From Anoplopoma fimbria (Eukaryota; Chordata; Actinopteri; Perciformes; Anoplopomatidae): 64,000 nucleotides of DNA. Location of the stretch: positions 13,568,857-13,632,856 of the forward strand of contig NC_072465.1 of the NCBI RefSeq assembly GCF_027596085.1. The letters are read 5' to 3'. Position 1 is the stretch's first letter, and each line of letters opens with the position of its first letter. The position numbers and the translations under genes are program-made. This document shows positions 43,231 through 55,226 of this stretch, piece after piece. Below the pieces are notes generated by a model. It made no database searches, was not told where the DNA came from, and saw only the letters and a list, made by a program, of their open reading frames with translations.

Positions 43231-45400
43231 TTGAGGATCTGTCACTCTGGGACGACATGTCCTTGGGGATTGTCTCAATCACGTGCCTCATCAGTTCATA
43301 CATGACTCTGTAACATAGCATTTAAACAGTAATTTTATTGTTTTAAACTTAGTATGCTTCCTTCCTTCCTTATTTGTATTTTAAACATATTCCACATTTT
43401 AGGTTAATTTTATGTTATAAAAAGTAAATATTATTTTACAACCTACTGTATGAAGGGTCTGTTTTAACTGGCTTTGCATTCACCCTTCTTTGACTAAGGG
43501 AACAAGACCTTATAAACAGATGTTCCTGCAGATGTTGTTGCTTGCTCACGGTCCTCATTTTCATAATAATAAATGAAAAGGCACAACCTACAATAAAATA
43601 ATGCTCTAACATTATAACAAAGTCAAAGGTTTACGAGAAAGATGAAATTCTTGAGTTTTCATGAAACTGTAATGCTCTGTATTCCCCATAGTCCCCATAA
43701 GAGTATTTCACAAGTCTACAATGTTAGCAAGTACTATATTTAAAAATGAAACACAAAAGCACATTAAATGTATAACAGACCTTAGCTTCTCAGGTGAGTA
43801 TCCCTCAGAGTACCCCCGGACAGCTTTGTGGACAGTCTGTTGACGGTCCTTCAGTGATGTACTCTAAAAGACAGACAAATTTATTCATTAAAACTTATTT
43901 GCATCAGATGAAAACAGTCAACATTTATCAAGCTAAACAGTCATGTCCTGTGAAAAAACATGTAAGCACATGCACAAAGATTCACAATATTATTTTTTAA
44001 CACAAATAAAGCCCAGCTGTCTAGCTATGAGTCAAATTTACGTTGTTCATCTTATGCTGGGATGTGTCTAGTTGACCTATTGTTGGCAGTTTAATGAAAG
44101 GAGCAGTGGCTCAGAGCAGATACAGCGTAACAGTCATGAAAATAGCTACAAAGTTAGCCAAACCAAAATGGATAGTGGCAGTAACATTACAGTTTGTAAT
44201 CACAAACCTACCTCCTCACTTGAACACTATTGCACCATGGACATATTCAGTCCTCATATTCTACATAGTGTTAGTCGGGCTAAAGCTGATTAACAGAGCC
44301 ATTAGAACTCAATAACGTTAGCTGCCAACGTTAGCCGAGGCTACAGCTGAGCCCTATGTTAACATTTGAATCCCGGCTAGTAACGTTAGCTACCTTTGTT
44401 GTGTTAAACATTAATCATACACAAATAATGAATCTACTTACAGATTGTTATCCTGAACCGTCATCATCTTTAGGCAGTAAGCGTTTCGAAAATCCAGCCG
44501 TGAACTGTGTCCAGTTTTGAAAGTTGTCCTCAGTAAAATGCATTAAAAAAATGAAGTTTAGCCACTTATTCTTCAAGTCATCTTCCTTTGTGGGTTCATA
44601 CAAATAACATTTCCTTTCTCAGAGCAGAACACAGTGTCTTCTTGACATGACAGCAGCTAAACAAAAATTCTAGCTAACCAATAAAGAAAATGTTTTTATG
44701 ACATTTGAACTTTCGATGCCCTTTTTGTTATTAAAATAAGTACAGTAGTGTAAGTAGATTTCATATTTTAACTTGAATTGGATTTCATATAATGTGCAAC
44801 ATAATGTTGATTTTGCCATTGATACATCAAATTCGACAAATTATTGCTAAACTGTTGGTTTATCTTCGTGTTTTGGGCTATCTAAGCACCCATACCGTAG
44901 CACCACGAATAGATGAGCATAACATTTCCAGCGTCGGCTGGCTTGACCGAGGTTTCGCAGATGACAGCTCACTTGACCTCAGTTTTTGGGTGCACCACAT
45001 GATGTCTCAAGTTGCCCAGGTTGGTTAACAAATACCTACCCTTTGAATATCACTTCTTCAAAAACTCAACATAACAATTAATATCTTCCTGCCCTGTCAA
45101 ACAAGTGACCACTCACAGAGGGCTGGTTGACGTGACACGCTGACCTCTCCTTTGGTGGTGATGTTCTGGGAGAAATCTGTGGATTCGGTTCTGGTGCTGG
45201 TGGTGTGTCAAGGTGCAAATAATAACAATAATATTTCTTTTTATATAGCTGTCTATTTAAACAGTTACAAAGTACTTCACATAGAATAAAGACATACAAA
45301 CTATACCTACGTGCATACATATGATACAAAGACAAGAATTAAAGCACAGGAAAGAAATTGCAAAACTAAAGGCAAACAGAGCATTTACAAAAGAATCTTA
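43231..45400. other. Intergenic or intronic, nothing firm
   Basis: Several open frames exist, but none shows recognisable motifs. The frame at 44,792-45,028 ends abruptly and has no splice support. Confidence 0.4.
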
Positions 45401-45401
45401 C

Positions 45402-45467
45402 CTCATAAGCATGACGCCACAGCAACTGCACCAGGATCTTCATCCCATCACTATCACTCAGGTGTAC
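45402..45467 (-). other. Candidate 66-bp exon, minus strand
   Basis: On the minus strand 'gtttttgcag' precedes, and the donor gag/gtaaga follows, an open 22-codon reading VHLSDSDGMKILVQLLWRHA followed by YE. A second possible exon with donor tct/gtgagt lies at about 45,117-45,205. The family is not recognised. These could be exons of an unidentified host or transposon gene. Confidence 0.3.
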
Positions 45468-45585
45468 CTGCAAAAACAGTTAGATTCTACAAAATTAGAT
45501 CCCCCCCCCATGCCCATTAAAATAAATATACATTATGTGAAACAGCTCAAACAAATACATTACTTATGTAATATAAAATAATCAT

Positions 45586-45700
45586 GACAGCAGTATTAAC
45601 CAACACACTTCACCTTATTACAGCAGTATTAACCAACACACTTCACCTTATTACAGCAGTGTTAAACAACACACTTCACCTTATTAGTGATATAGGATAG
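45586..45700. repeat. Three-copy ~36-bp tandem repeat
   Basis: 'acagcagtattaaccaacac acttcacctt att' occurs three times with minor changes. Degenerate versions follow to about 45,775. Confidence 0.8.
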
Positions 45701-45799
45701 CCATGACAGTTGTATTAACAAACATAAAGTAACCATGACAGCTGTCTTAACAAGCACGTTTTACTTTATTACACGTAAGCTCAGGCACTCAGAAAGAGT

Positions 45800-46501
45800 G
45801 GAAAGGTGCTGCAAAAGGTCAGAAACGGCGTGGGAGCATCCCCGCGTCTACACACCAACTTTGAACAGCCACACCAGGCCAGGAAGGGCCTGAGACACAC
45901 ACATATACAAATGATGAATCAGTCACACCAGGCCAGGGAGGGCCTGACACACACACATATATAAATGCACACCAGGCCAGGAAGGGCCTGACACACACAC
46001 AAGATGAAACAACCACCTGGCTTAAGGAGTAGGCAAAGTCGTACTCTACGAGGAAAATACCCTCTCTGTAGAAGACAGGCAAGTAATAAAGATAAGGAGA
46101 TAGAACAGATTGCCCAATAAAACCCGTCCACACCAGATTCGCACATGTGCACTCGACAACATACACACACACTGAAAGATGACAGCAACCAATGGGACGT
46201 GAGCCAGTGTGGGCGGATATGCCCAGAGCTCCAACCAGGCCGCTTATAGCTAAAACAAGCACCGCCTGCTACTTTAATATTTGACCAATAGGCTCCCTAA
46301 AGGAGAACCTATGAAATCCGCTGCGCACCGTGTGTTAAGCGCCTTTTTTACTTTGGTACTCTAACTTTGTTAGACATCCATAATTAGGACCGTGCACGTA
46401 TAAATGCCGGAAATGTAATACTCTCACAAAGCTTGCAATAAAGCGTTTTGACTTTAACTCAACTGTTTCTCTCCGGTGTCTGACGAATCCTAAACACAAC
46501 A
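45800..46501 (+). repeat. Probable solo LTR with U3 direct repeats
   Basis: It contains three direct repeats of about 50 bp (45,867-46,003, 'caccaggccaggaagggcct gacacacacaca'), CCAAT boxes at about 46,189 and 46,284, a TATA box (cgtataaatg, about 46,397), AATAAA at about 46,437 and an end resembling ...CACAACA at 46,501. This is the order U3 enhancer, promoter, poly(A) signal expected of a retroviral LTR. No internal region or partner LTR follows. The left edge is not defined. Confidence 0.6.
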
Positions 46502-47985
46502 CTTATAGTACAAAACATACAAAAATAAAAACAATATGAAATAAGCTTGGAGACGCTGGCCAGAGGCTTGCCAAAGTCTGCCACTGCCACGCCAAGTTGT
46601 TGCTGGGAGCCATAACAAAGACTGCATCGGGTGCCTAAGGCAGAGCAGCATGCGCTACCTCAGTCCTCAACTCTGTTGAGCATTTTTTTTAGAATGAACA
46701 ATTATAAAAACTCTTCTACATCAACTAGTTTGTTCATAAATTATAAAGCCATACTACCTTCTTGTATGGAGACTCTGACAACTTGTGGCTTTGTCCAGTG
46801 AAGGGGGAAATTGGCCATTGTAGCGGAACGTCACGGTAACCAGTAGCGGCCAATTTATAAACAAACTAAAACACCAAAAGTTAAACCTAAAGTACCTTTT
46901 CAATCATTAATCGCATATACAATTACACATCTTCTTAATAGGAAAACTTTACAAAACAGAGGAAAAAACAGTTGACAATCAACACATATAAGAAAACATT
47001 TCTCGGAAAGATGGTTGGTTCCATACGTGCACAACTGGCATTTCCAAGCTGCTGAGACTCAAAAGCGACAGTACGTAGCTCCACCACCCTCATCTTGGCA
47101 GCCTCAGAACGGCGGTAAGACTTCCCTTGCGGCATCTGAAGGTATTTGGGGTACTAATAATTAATAGGGACATTACAAGAGACTTTTGGCCTACAATTCC
47201 ATCTTTATATATTACTATAACTAAGCAATACATCAGTAACATCATTGGGACTTTTTATAATGACAACTAGCAGGCTTTGCATAAGCTCAGAAACACCTCT
47301 TAATTGTGTTGTGTTACAGTGAGTGCAACCTATGTGGTCTCTTTCTTGTCTTCTCTAACAGCTCAGCAAAACAATGAGTAAAAAATATATAGATTTTTAA
47401 AGAAGTCAATGATATAAAAGCTACATCATTAAACAGAAGACGTGTATAACTATTTTTCTTATGAGGTCCACAGAGCGCCTTTTTCTAAGCGCCAGCTCTG
47501 CGCACTTCAAGTTAAAAAAGCACAATACCATTGTTTTCACTCAAACAAAAATTCTAAGTAAATCGATTTAACCACCATGTTACGTTAGAATCAATATGTT
47601 CAAAAGAAATTTGTTTTCTCTAGGGTGACATAATAATATGATATAATAACGACGACAGACACTCAAAGCATTATTTAAAAATCTCGATAAACAATTCTAA
47701 TGTAAAACAAAACACATTCAGAACCTTAGTAAACTGTTTTGATGCGTCATAACTTTGAACAGAAATGTCACTCCGTCTCTGTGTTTACCTGCTTAGCTGT
47801 TAGCTTTATTAGCTCCGTTTAGCCAAACAACTACACACTCCTGCTGAGCATGATGAAGAATAAACTTTTGACCAGTAAAGACTGACTAACAAAATGGGGC
47901 CTGGGTGCAACTTCCGGCCCCTCTACTGTGTTGACCCCTTGACGTGATCAAATACCAAAGGTGTGTCCTTCCTGCAGGTCTAAAT
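46502..47985. other. Intergenic, one possible short exon
   Basis: The minus-strand frame at 47,135-46,935 starts MPQGKSYRRSEAAKMRVVEL and is Arg/Lys-rich. I do not recognise it and see no clear splice partner. The rest is AT-rich. Confidence 0.35.
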
Positions 47986-47993
47986 GCAAATGC

Positions 47994-48694
47994 CCCTTTT
48001 CTGTCCCATTTCAAAGACTCCTTCTAATGCGGCCGACAAATGCAGCCTACTTTTCCCAGATTCGGTGGCTACAACTGATGGATCCTTCGCGGCCCAACAT
48101 ATCCCAAGATGCATTGCGTGCCGGTGAAGTTGATTTTTTTTTTTTTATCGGCATGGTGACTAGTGGACCAGCAACGGGAGAATTCACATTTAATTATAAT
48201 TATTGGGTTTTAACTCGTGAATATTTACAGATACAAGTGTTAAAGGGGCGGCTGTGGCACAAGTTGCTCCCCGGGCGCTTCATTGCAGCCCACTGCTCCT
48301 CCGGGATGGGTTAAATGCAGAGAAATAATTTCCCCATTGTGGGACTAATAAAGGCTTAATTATTATCATTAAAACTGAAAACAAGGGACCTGATCAGATC
48401 ACACTTATTTTAAAATGATCGGTTAATTTACATGACGCTATTAACTAACCAGCTCATCCATTTTAATATTTTAACTTTTTTATACTCTTTTATGACAACC
48501 GCAGCTGGTTTCTAGGAGACGGGAGCCGCAAAAGGGTGGGGGCGCGAAAAGCTGGTGACGTAAACAGGAAATCATTTGTGTACCAGACCGTCTCATTTCG
48601 GGGACCGCTCGGTCCAGCCTTCGCAGACCCGGCCGACGTAGACCGCGAAGGCTGGTTCCTCCGAAGGCTGCAGCCGCTGGATTGGGACACAACT
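47994..48694. mobile_element. TIR MITE copy B with a SINE inserted
   Basis: It parallels copy A (25,701-26,374) from 'ctgtcccatttc..gactcc' to the right end 'ggattgggacacaact' followed by ATT. The left terminal ~85 bp of copy A are missing or replaced. A family A SINE interrupts it at about 48,245-48,370, between 'aagtgttaaa' and 'attaaaactgaaaac', which are contiguous in copy A. Confidence 0.8.
48245..48370 (+). repeat. SINE family A, internally deleted, inside MITE copy B
   Basis: The head ggggcggctgtggcac is joined directly to 'aagttgctccccgggcgctt', skipping about 80 bp that contain the B box in the full copies. The tail is intact to 'aaaggcttaattattatc'. TTAAA flanks both sides, a likely target duplication, so the deletion probably predates or accompanied insertion. 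Confidence 0.75.
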
Positions 48695-48698
48695 ATTA

Positions 48699-50021
48699 TG
48701 TCTGGTCATGGTCTTCCTTTCCCTTTGCTCTGGGTCAACTCACCGGCTCAGATGTGCCTGACAGTTCACCAGTGTGCTGGCATACTTCATTAAACTCACA
48801 CCACCACAGCAACTTCTGAACTGGACTTGAATGATTTTCCTCAACAAGCACATGCTGCTAACAATTAACTAGCTCTCGTCCGAGTGCTGAGTTACGTTAC
48901 TGGACCAGTGATAGTAGCAAACGTTACCGTGACAGCATGTGTAATGGGTTAAAAGATAATATATCATAGTGTGATCAAAAAGGATTGATAAGATAAAAAC
49001 AGACACCCCTTTATTTTTTTGTTTTGTGTCAGATTAAATATATCGTTTAACAATGTCAGCTTTCTAAAATAAGAATTCATTAGACCAGTAGGGGGCGCAC
49101 GATGCTGAGGAGGTCATTAATACCACAGGGACACAGCGCAGCAGAATAAATCCTGCAGTCAAGGCTAATGAAAGCAAATCATCGTGTCTCTTGTTTCTTT
49201 AAACAACAGGTGGGTTAAAACTCCTCAAAAATGCACGAACACAACATATCTTAAAGGGTAAACATGTTAGTTAGGTCACGAGTGTAATAGTTTCAGTCTG
49301 AGTGATAGTGATGGTTTGTTTTGTTAATGTGTGTGTGATCGAGACCATGAAGCTACATGCTAATGTGTTAGCCTATATATCTAGTGAGTGCTTATAGACA
49401 GTTTATATAGGTCTGGGTTTTTGATATGTATTTATGTATTTAGTATAGATTGGTCATTTGGCCATACGGTGAGTGAGATGATAATGACACGTGGTGTGTG
49501 AAGACAGTGGAAGGGTGTAACTCGTACCGTGTCTCTACCGCTAGAATGTGTCATGGCGTCTACACGCACACTTATCAAAGGTGTATTCTGTAGTAAAGAG
49601 TCGGAAATATAATTTAAATGTTTTTGTGTGCATAATTATGCAGAATAAATCCTGCGGTCAAGGCTAATGAAAGCGAATCATCGTGTTTCTTGTTTCTTTA
49701 AACAACAGGGATTTATCCTCACTGACCCTCCTGGTTACCACGAAGCCAGAGGGGCAACACATACAAAGTCGCGCAAAGCGATAATATTTACATAAGTAAC
49801 ATTACATGAAGTTGCAGATACGTTAGCATGCTAACAAGCTAGTGCCGCTCCCTCTGGTCTCGTAACTTTTGTATGAGTGCTCATTAAAAAATATCTCATC
49901 GTGAGTCTAAAATGTACTCAGTATCCTCCTCGAAATCTCTCTCTCTGTGTGTGTGTGTTTTGGTGTCACTCTATCGCAAATTCAAATTCCAAATTCTCTC
50001 GTCCAATTTGTTGAACGCAAA
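48699..50021. other. Intergenic with a ~70-bp direct repeat pair
   Basis: The sequence 'gcagaataaatcctgc[ag]gtc aaggctaatgaaagc[ag]aatc ... tttctttaaacaacag' is present at 49,140-49,209 and 49,640-49,709. AATAAA followed by an ACAACA end could be LTR 3' ends, but no full LTR is recognised. No gene is seen. Confidence 0.5.
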
Positions 50022-50560
50022 TGTCTCCTGCATACAGTTGTTGCATTTACACCTTTATATTTTATAATGTGTGGCGTCAAGCTTTAAACAACTATTGTGA
50101 ATGTACAGACTTTTACAGATTCATGATTTACACTCAGATCTGTCATCATTATGCAGGACAGGCACCCCAGAGTAACAGGCCTTGCCTTCAGATGATTTGG
50201 ATTTAGCATATGATGTTGCAAAAATAAGAGTTGTAAACACTGTTGTACGCTTGCACACTGGCGACCATGTAAGGTGAGGTTTTATCCACAAGATAGAGGT
50301 AAACATCACCGAAGTGAAGCTCTGGCAGTTACATGGCGGATTTAAGCCACTGAAATATGGCGACAGGCGATGTCTATAAATCGCAAGTACTCAAAACATA
50401 CAGTTTGATCTGATATCTATGTTTTTCTTCAGTTGAGAGGTATTTCAAACATTCGTGGATTGAAACTGGAGGAAAATTGACCAGCTTGCCATGTTGGCTA
50501 GTTCTTTTGCCCTCCAGGTCACCGCACAGGTCACCTGACTGAAAACTATGAATAGACTGT
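50022..50560 (+). repeat. Dispersed repeat, copy 2 (partner at 7.6 kb)
   Basis: It matches 7,609-8,075 in the same orientation ('ttatattttataatgtgtgg', 'tcattatgcaggacaggc', 'catacagtttgatctgatat'). Confidence 0.75.
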
Positions 50561-51378
50561 GTATAAGAAGTAGACGTAACTATTGGTTTGTAGATTTGAT
50601 GCCTCAGGTTCGGAATTTTGGCTATCGTCTAAATGACCCACATACTGTCAATATTATCCACCAATAGACAATAAACAACCACATGAACCAAAGTAATAAT
50701 ACAACTTTTAATTCTAAAATAACAATATATGAACAAAAAACAGTTGAACAATTATAAATTAAAACAAATCTACATTCTTCATCCAGTAACTCATCCCCTG
50801 CCACAACCATCTCCTGTCTACTGTCTGTCTCCTCCTCTGTCTGACTGGACGCCTTAAAAAACTTCTGCACACATGTAAAAACACATATACAAACATATTA
50901 AATGTGACATTGCTTTTTACGTGTACATTCTTTGATAACGCAATCAACCAGAAACAAATATATTGACACAATCTATCTTGCTCTCCCAATTCACACACCC
51001 ATTGTGCTAAACTGAGACCTAATCGTTAGATATACAGTTGTGTCTATAATGTGAATTCCTGTTCATCTTCACTTTTCTTTATTGCTCCCATACTAATTTG
51101 TTCTTACAAGAACAAAGCCCCTTCAACTCGTGGAGGCGGTCTGCGACGGTCACAGACACTCATGGCCACATCGTCCTGCGTCTCACCAGTGCCCCTGACG
51201 TGCGCAGAGTGCGAGGGCCCGATCATCCAACCGTTTGTCGTAGACACTGGTGAGAGGCATCGCTCAGCAGAGAGTCCCTGTGTCTTTAGTGAAAATGATC
51301 CCCGCCCCTCTCAGGACACAGGCACCATTTGTCATACACACTTGTGGGAGGTATCAACCCTCTAAGCAGACAGTTTGT
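50561..51378. other. Intergenic, coding-like patches without identity
   Basis: On the minus strand an exon-like frame after 'acatgtgtgcag' (50,866 downward) reads KFFKASSQTEEETDSRQEM. On the plus strand 51,130-51,360 is open (LTCAECEGPIIQPFVVD). Neither is recognised. Confidence 0.3.
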
Positions 51379-51790
51379 AGCTGTGTCCCAATCCAGCGGC
51401 TGCAGCCTTCGGGCTCTACGTCGGCCGTGTCCTTTGAATACCGCGAAGGCTGGACCAAGCGAGCCCCCAACCCTTTGCCGCTCCCGTCTCCTAGCAACCA
51501 GCTGTGGTTGTCATAAAAGAGGTAAAGCTAAGTTAAAAAATTGAAATGGACGAGTTGCTATAAATAGCGTAGCGGCTCTCGGTAGCGTTAGCTGGTTAGT
51601 TAATAGCGTCACGTAACTTAACCGATCAATTTAACATAAGTGTGATCTGATCAGGTCCCTTGTTTTTAGTTTTAACACTATCTGTAAATATTCACGTGAG
51701 TTAAAACCCAATAATTATATTTAAATGTGAATTCTCCCGTTGCTGGTCCACTAGTCGCCATGTCATTAAAAAAAATGAAATCAACTTTCA
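51379..51790. mobile_element. TIR MITE copy C, inverted and truncated
   Basis: It begins AGCTGTGTCCCAATCCAGCG and runs through the reverse complement of copies A and B ('gtgatctgatcaggtccctt', 'aattctcccgttgctggtcc'). It stops near 51,790 within the T-rich centre-left part, so one terminal repeat is missing. Confidence 0.8.
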
Positions 51791-53141
51791 ACAAAACAGC
51801 CCCAGCGCTATGTTTTACCTAGAAGTATGGAATTTGGTAGGCACATGTATCACATGGATTAAAAAAAGTATCTTGGGACCACGTTCTGAAATCAACCAGA
51901 AGTCGGCCATTTTTAATTTTCTGTTCATTTTCTCTACTTTTCTAGCCATTTCCAGGTGCCATATTTTAACAAACTCCTAGTGAGTTTATCAGATACACTT
52001 CAAATTTGGTCAGTCCGATCCAAAGACCTTTGTGAAAATCTTTATCTTTCTTGGAATGGCGTAACTGTGGCAGGGCAGCCATTTTAGGTGATTCTCCATT
52101 AAACTAGCTGATGTAACTCAACTGGACTTGCTAGAATCTGCCCCAAAATGTAAATGCTTCATATAAGTCATGGTCTGAGGATGTCAACAAGCCTATTTCC
52201 ACTTATTGTCAAAGTGCCACCTGCTGCTGAAAGGAAATCAGGGTTATGTTACAAACAGAATCCCATTTACATGATGTGGTCTACACTTGATATAGAACAC
52301 TATTATGCATGTTTGCCTGTGTTATCTAGCAGGACATAGTGAATACAGGAAGTGTTGGAATATTTGCAAGAAATTATTTTCATCATCACACAGCCCAGGC
52401 CAAAGAAAAACAAAGTATGTAAAATATGATGGGACGTACAAAAAGTCTTCAAAGTAGGTCCTAAACCCAACAGGAAGTCAGTTATTTCGAATTTTATGAC
52501 ATTTTTGGACCATTTTAAGGTGCCGACTTTAACAAACTCCCCCTGGAGATTTAACCCGATTGACTTCCAACTTGGTCATTATAATCTTGAGACCTTTGCA
52601 GTGAAAAGTTATCAAAAGATCAAAAAATTACTATTGTTTTGAAGGACATAACAGGGCGGGCTATTGAGGGCTCAGCCACTAGGGTCGCTGTCGCAGACTC
52701 GGCCGATTAGGGTCTACTGGTCTTTTTGGGAGTGAGGGAGAGCAGCATGATTCAGACTTTTTCTATTTTATCTGTTCATGTTTGATGTGCTACACAGAGT
52801 GACAGTTGGAGAAATGTAAGTTATGATGTTTATTTACCGGATATACCGTTATTATTGTTCTCTTTATGATTCTGTTATTACAGTGTGTATAAATAGGGGT
52901 AGAAATACGTAATTTACCTGCGATTACGGAACTGAACGGTCCCACTATGTTAATACTTATATGCTGGACAGTTTATCATTTTACCTTTATGTATATATTG
53001 CTGACAAGGATGCATACAGTTTATTATAAGCTTATTTAAAAGGCCGGTGAATTCCTAGGTTATGTTATGTTCACTGTGACTAGGGTACTTTCATTTTCGT
53101 TAGCTTGCACGTTTGGTTGTTAATGCTAGTTGTAAGTTATA
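51791..53141. repeat. Non-coding fish repeats, unnamed
   Basis: Two related passages ('aaactcctagtgagtttatc agatacacttcaaatttggt' at about 51,970 and 'aaactccccctggagattta acccgattgacttccaactt' at about 52,535) resemble each other and the 20/21-kb inverted repeats. No gene is seen. Confidence 0.4.
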
Positions 53142-53149
53142 GGATATAT

Positions 53150-53985
53150 TAGGGCTGCACGATATGGGCAAAATATGATATCCCGATATTTTTTGGCTGA
53201 ATGGCGATATACGATATATATCTCGATATTTTCGATAGAGTGGGTTAGATGTTTTTTTTTTAAGTCAAAAGTCACATGTGAGACGTTGCAAGCACTTTTA
53301 ATAAAACACAGATCAGTATGACTGCAACATATATCAACATGTGATTTTGTATAGTCATTTTCACCAGAATGGAACATGGAACTCTGGTTTTCTTGTCATA
53401 TGGCTCACCACGAGTGAAGGATTCTTGCAATAGACATTGTTTTGGGGCAGCCGCAGAAGATGCTTTCGCGGTCGGTGATGCAGCAGCAGCAGCACAGCCA
53501 CGGAGTTTCACACATTCCTCGTATTGCACTTTGTGCCGCTGCTGCAAATGGTGGAAAAGATTGGTCGTGCTTCCACTTTTGGACGCAACTGTTTTGTTGC
53601 ATTCCCTACAGATGACCTGCAGCTGCTGCTCATCTTTTTTTTTAAAACCAAACCATTTCCATATGATGGAACCGTTGTTTCTCCTTTTAGAAACAATGTC
53701 GTCTCGCTCCGCCGTCTCGTTTTTTTTATCGGGATCCTCCATGCTTGATTTGTTGTGAGGGGGTGGCGGGGGCGGGAAAGACGCGTCTTTGCACACGGCA
53801 CGTTCGGAACGACAGAGTGGGAGGGGTCGCGGTCGCGCTCACAGTCTCCCAAGGCAAACACAGACGCTTGAGGCGAAACTGACCATTTTAACGCATATAT
53901 CGATATAAACGATATTGTCAAATCTTGTATCCCCTTGGAAATTATATCGATATATCGTACATAGCCGATATATCCTGCAGCCCTA
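53150..53985 (-). mobile_element. hAT element with a BED-finger exon
   Basis: The ends are TAGGGCTGCACGATATGGGC (left) and TAGGGCTGCAGGATATATCG (right, in complement), bordered by a perfect 8-bp duplication GGATATAT (53,142-53,149 and 53,986-53,993). Inside the ends both sides are rich in ATCGATATA repeats. The 836-bp element carries one coding exon on the minus strand but no catalytic region. Confidence 0.9.
53345..53742 (-). pseudogene. hAT transposase N-terminus with BED zinc finger
   Basis: Starting at the ATG 53,742 (MEDPDKKNETAERDD), the frame has a Trp/Phe-rich lead (IWKWFGFKKKDEQQLQVI), CREC, and then HHLQQRH, i.e. the C-x2-C...H-x5-H pattern of BED fingers. An Ala-rich linker and ESFTRGEPYDKK follow. 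In ZBED-type hAT transposases the large DDE/dimerisation part comes next. Here the element ends instead, so only a DNA-binding exon is left. The frame is also open upstream of this ATG (Pro-rich), with a second ATG at 53,796. Confidence 0.75.
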
Positions 53986-53993
53986 GGATATAT

Positions 53994-54992
53994 GCAGCTA
54001 TTTAAGGCTATGGCATATAAATAAATGAACTGTTGTTAACATTAACATTGTATTGTTTACCTTTTCATACCCATACACACAGACAAGTGTATTGGATTAA
54101 AGTGCAGCAAACTGATCATCTGTCTCAGGCATCATTATTCACATCAAGTCTTGGGGAATATAGGGAGAGTATTGTAGCAGATGCCCACTCTGCGATTGTA
54201 ACTGTGAGTAGCCAGCCTGTAATTATTGAGCCTCAGCAACAATAATGTATCAGTGGCTTGGTGGCAAAAAATCCCCATTCGCCACGAAACAGGTAGTTGT
54301 TGTAACTCAACCGTTCATTGTCTAATCTGCTCCAAACTTCTCCTTCTCCTAGAATCATAATACTTTTACGTCCTCCTCCTTACAGATTAATCAGGTCCCT
54401 CTCAAGTCTTTTCTTCATCAATTGACGTTTTACATTGAATTTGGTTCAAATGATTTAGGCACCGTTCAGAGTGCCTAAAGAGAGTTTGAGAAGCACCAGG
54501 GAAGATTGTGAAGCATCTAAATTAGATTTAACTTAAAACCAATATAAAAATGCTTCAAGTTGATTAATCAGTCAATGATATGAGTCACTGACTCTACCTG
54601 GTCACATTCAATCCTTTTCACTTAGTTGTGGTTCATTGTTCAGTTTACTCTTCATTCTATTCTTTATTCTTTCCCTTTATTCTGTTTATTTTATGTTTTG
54701 TAGTTTAGTTATGTAGTTTGTCTAATAAATATTTCATTTATAAAGAACTTAATCACATTCGATTTGTCTGTATATGAAACAATAGCTCACTGTACACCTT
54801 GAAAAGAACTCCGTAGCAACCCTGAGATTAAGATTAGATTGATTAATATCACATTTTGAAGTTTTCCCTATTTTTCCAAAATAGGGTGGCGTCCAACTTG
54901 GGGTCACTTGGGGTGACTCCATGCTTTATCTTGAGATAGTCCAGGCACAGGACCACTTACTGCCCTTATAGGTCATGAGAGCAGTTCCTGAA
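53994..54992. other. Possible terminal exon and a dispersed repeat
   Basis: After 'catacccatacacacag' (about 54,083) the plus strand is open to a stop at 54,243-54,245 (HLSQASLFTSSLGEYRESIV...SQPVIIEPQQQ). The family is unknown. From about 54,420 to 54,815 lies a repeat related to 62,240-62,635. Confidence 0.35.
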
Positions 54993-55226
54993 GGGAGCGG
55001 CTGTGGCACATGAGGTAGAGCGCTTGTCCCGTAACCACAAGGTTGGTGGTTCAAGCCCCTCTACCGGCAACATGCCGAGGTGTCCTTGAGCGAGACACCT
55101 AACCCCAAGTTGCTCCCCGGGCGCTTCATTGCAGCCCACTGCTCCTCCGGGATGGGTTAAATGCAGAGAAATAATTTCCCCATTGTGGGACTAATAAAGG
55201 ATTGATTATTATTATTATTATTATTA
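54993..55226 (+). repeat. tRNA-derived SINE, family A, full length
   Basis: The head gggagcggctgtggcacatg, the B box ggttcaagcccc, the body 'aacatgccgaggtgtccttg' and the 3' end 'gggactaataaaggattgat' plus an (ATT)n tail are all present. It is the best full copy in the window, with the minus-strand copy at 1,638-1,855. Confidence 0.85.
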
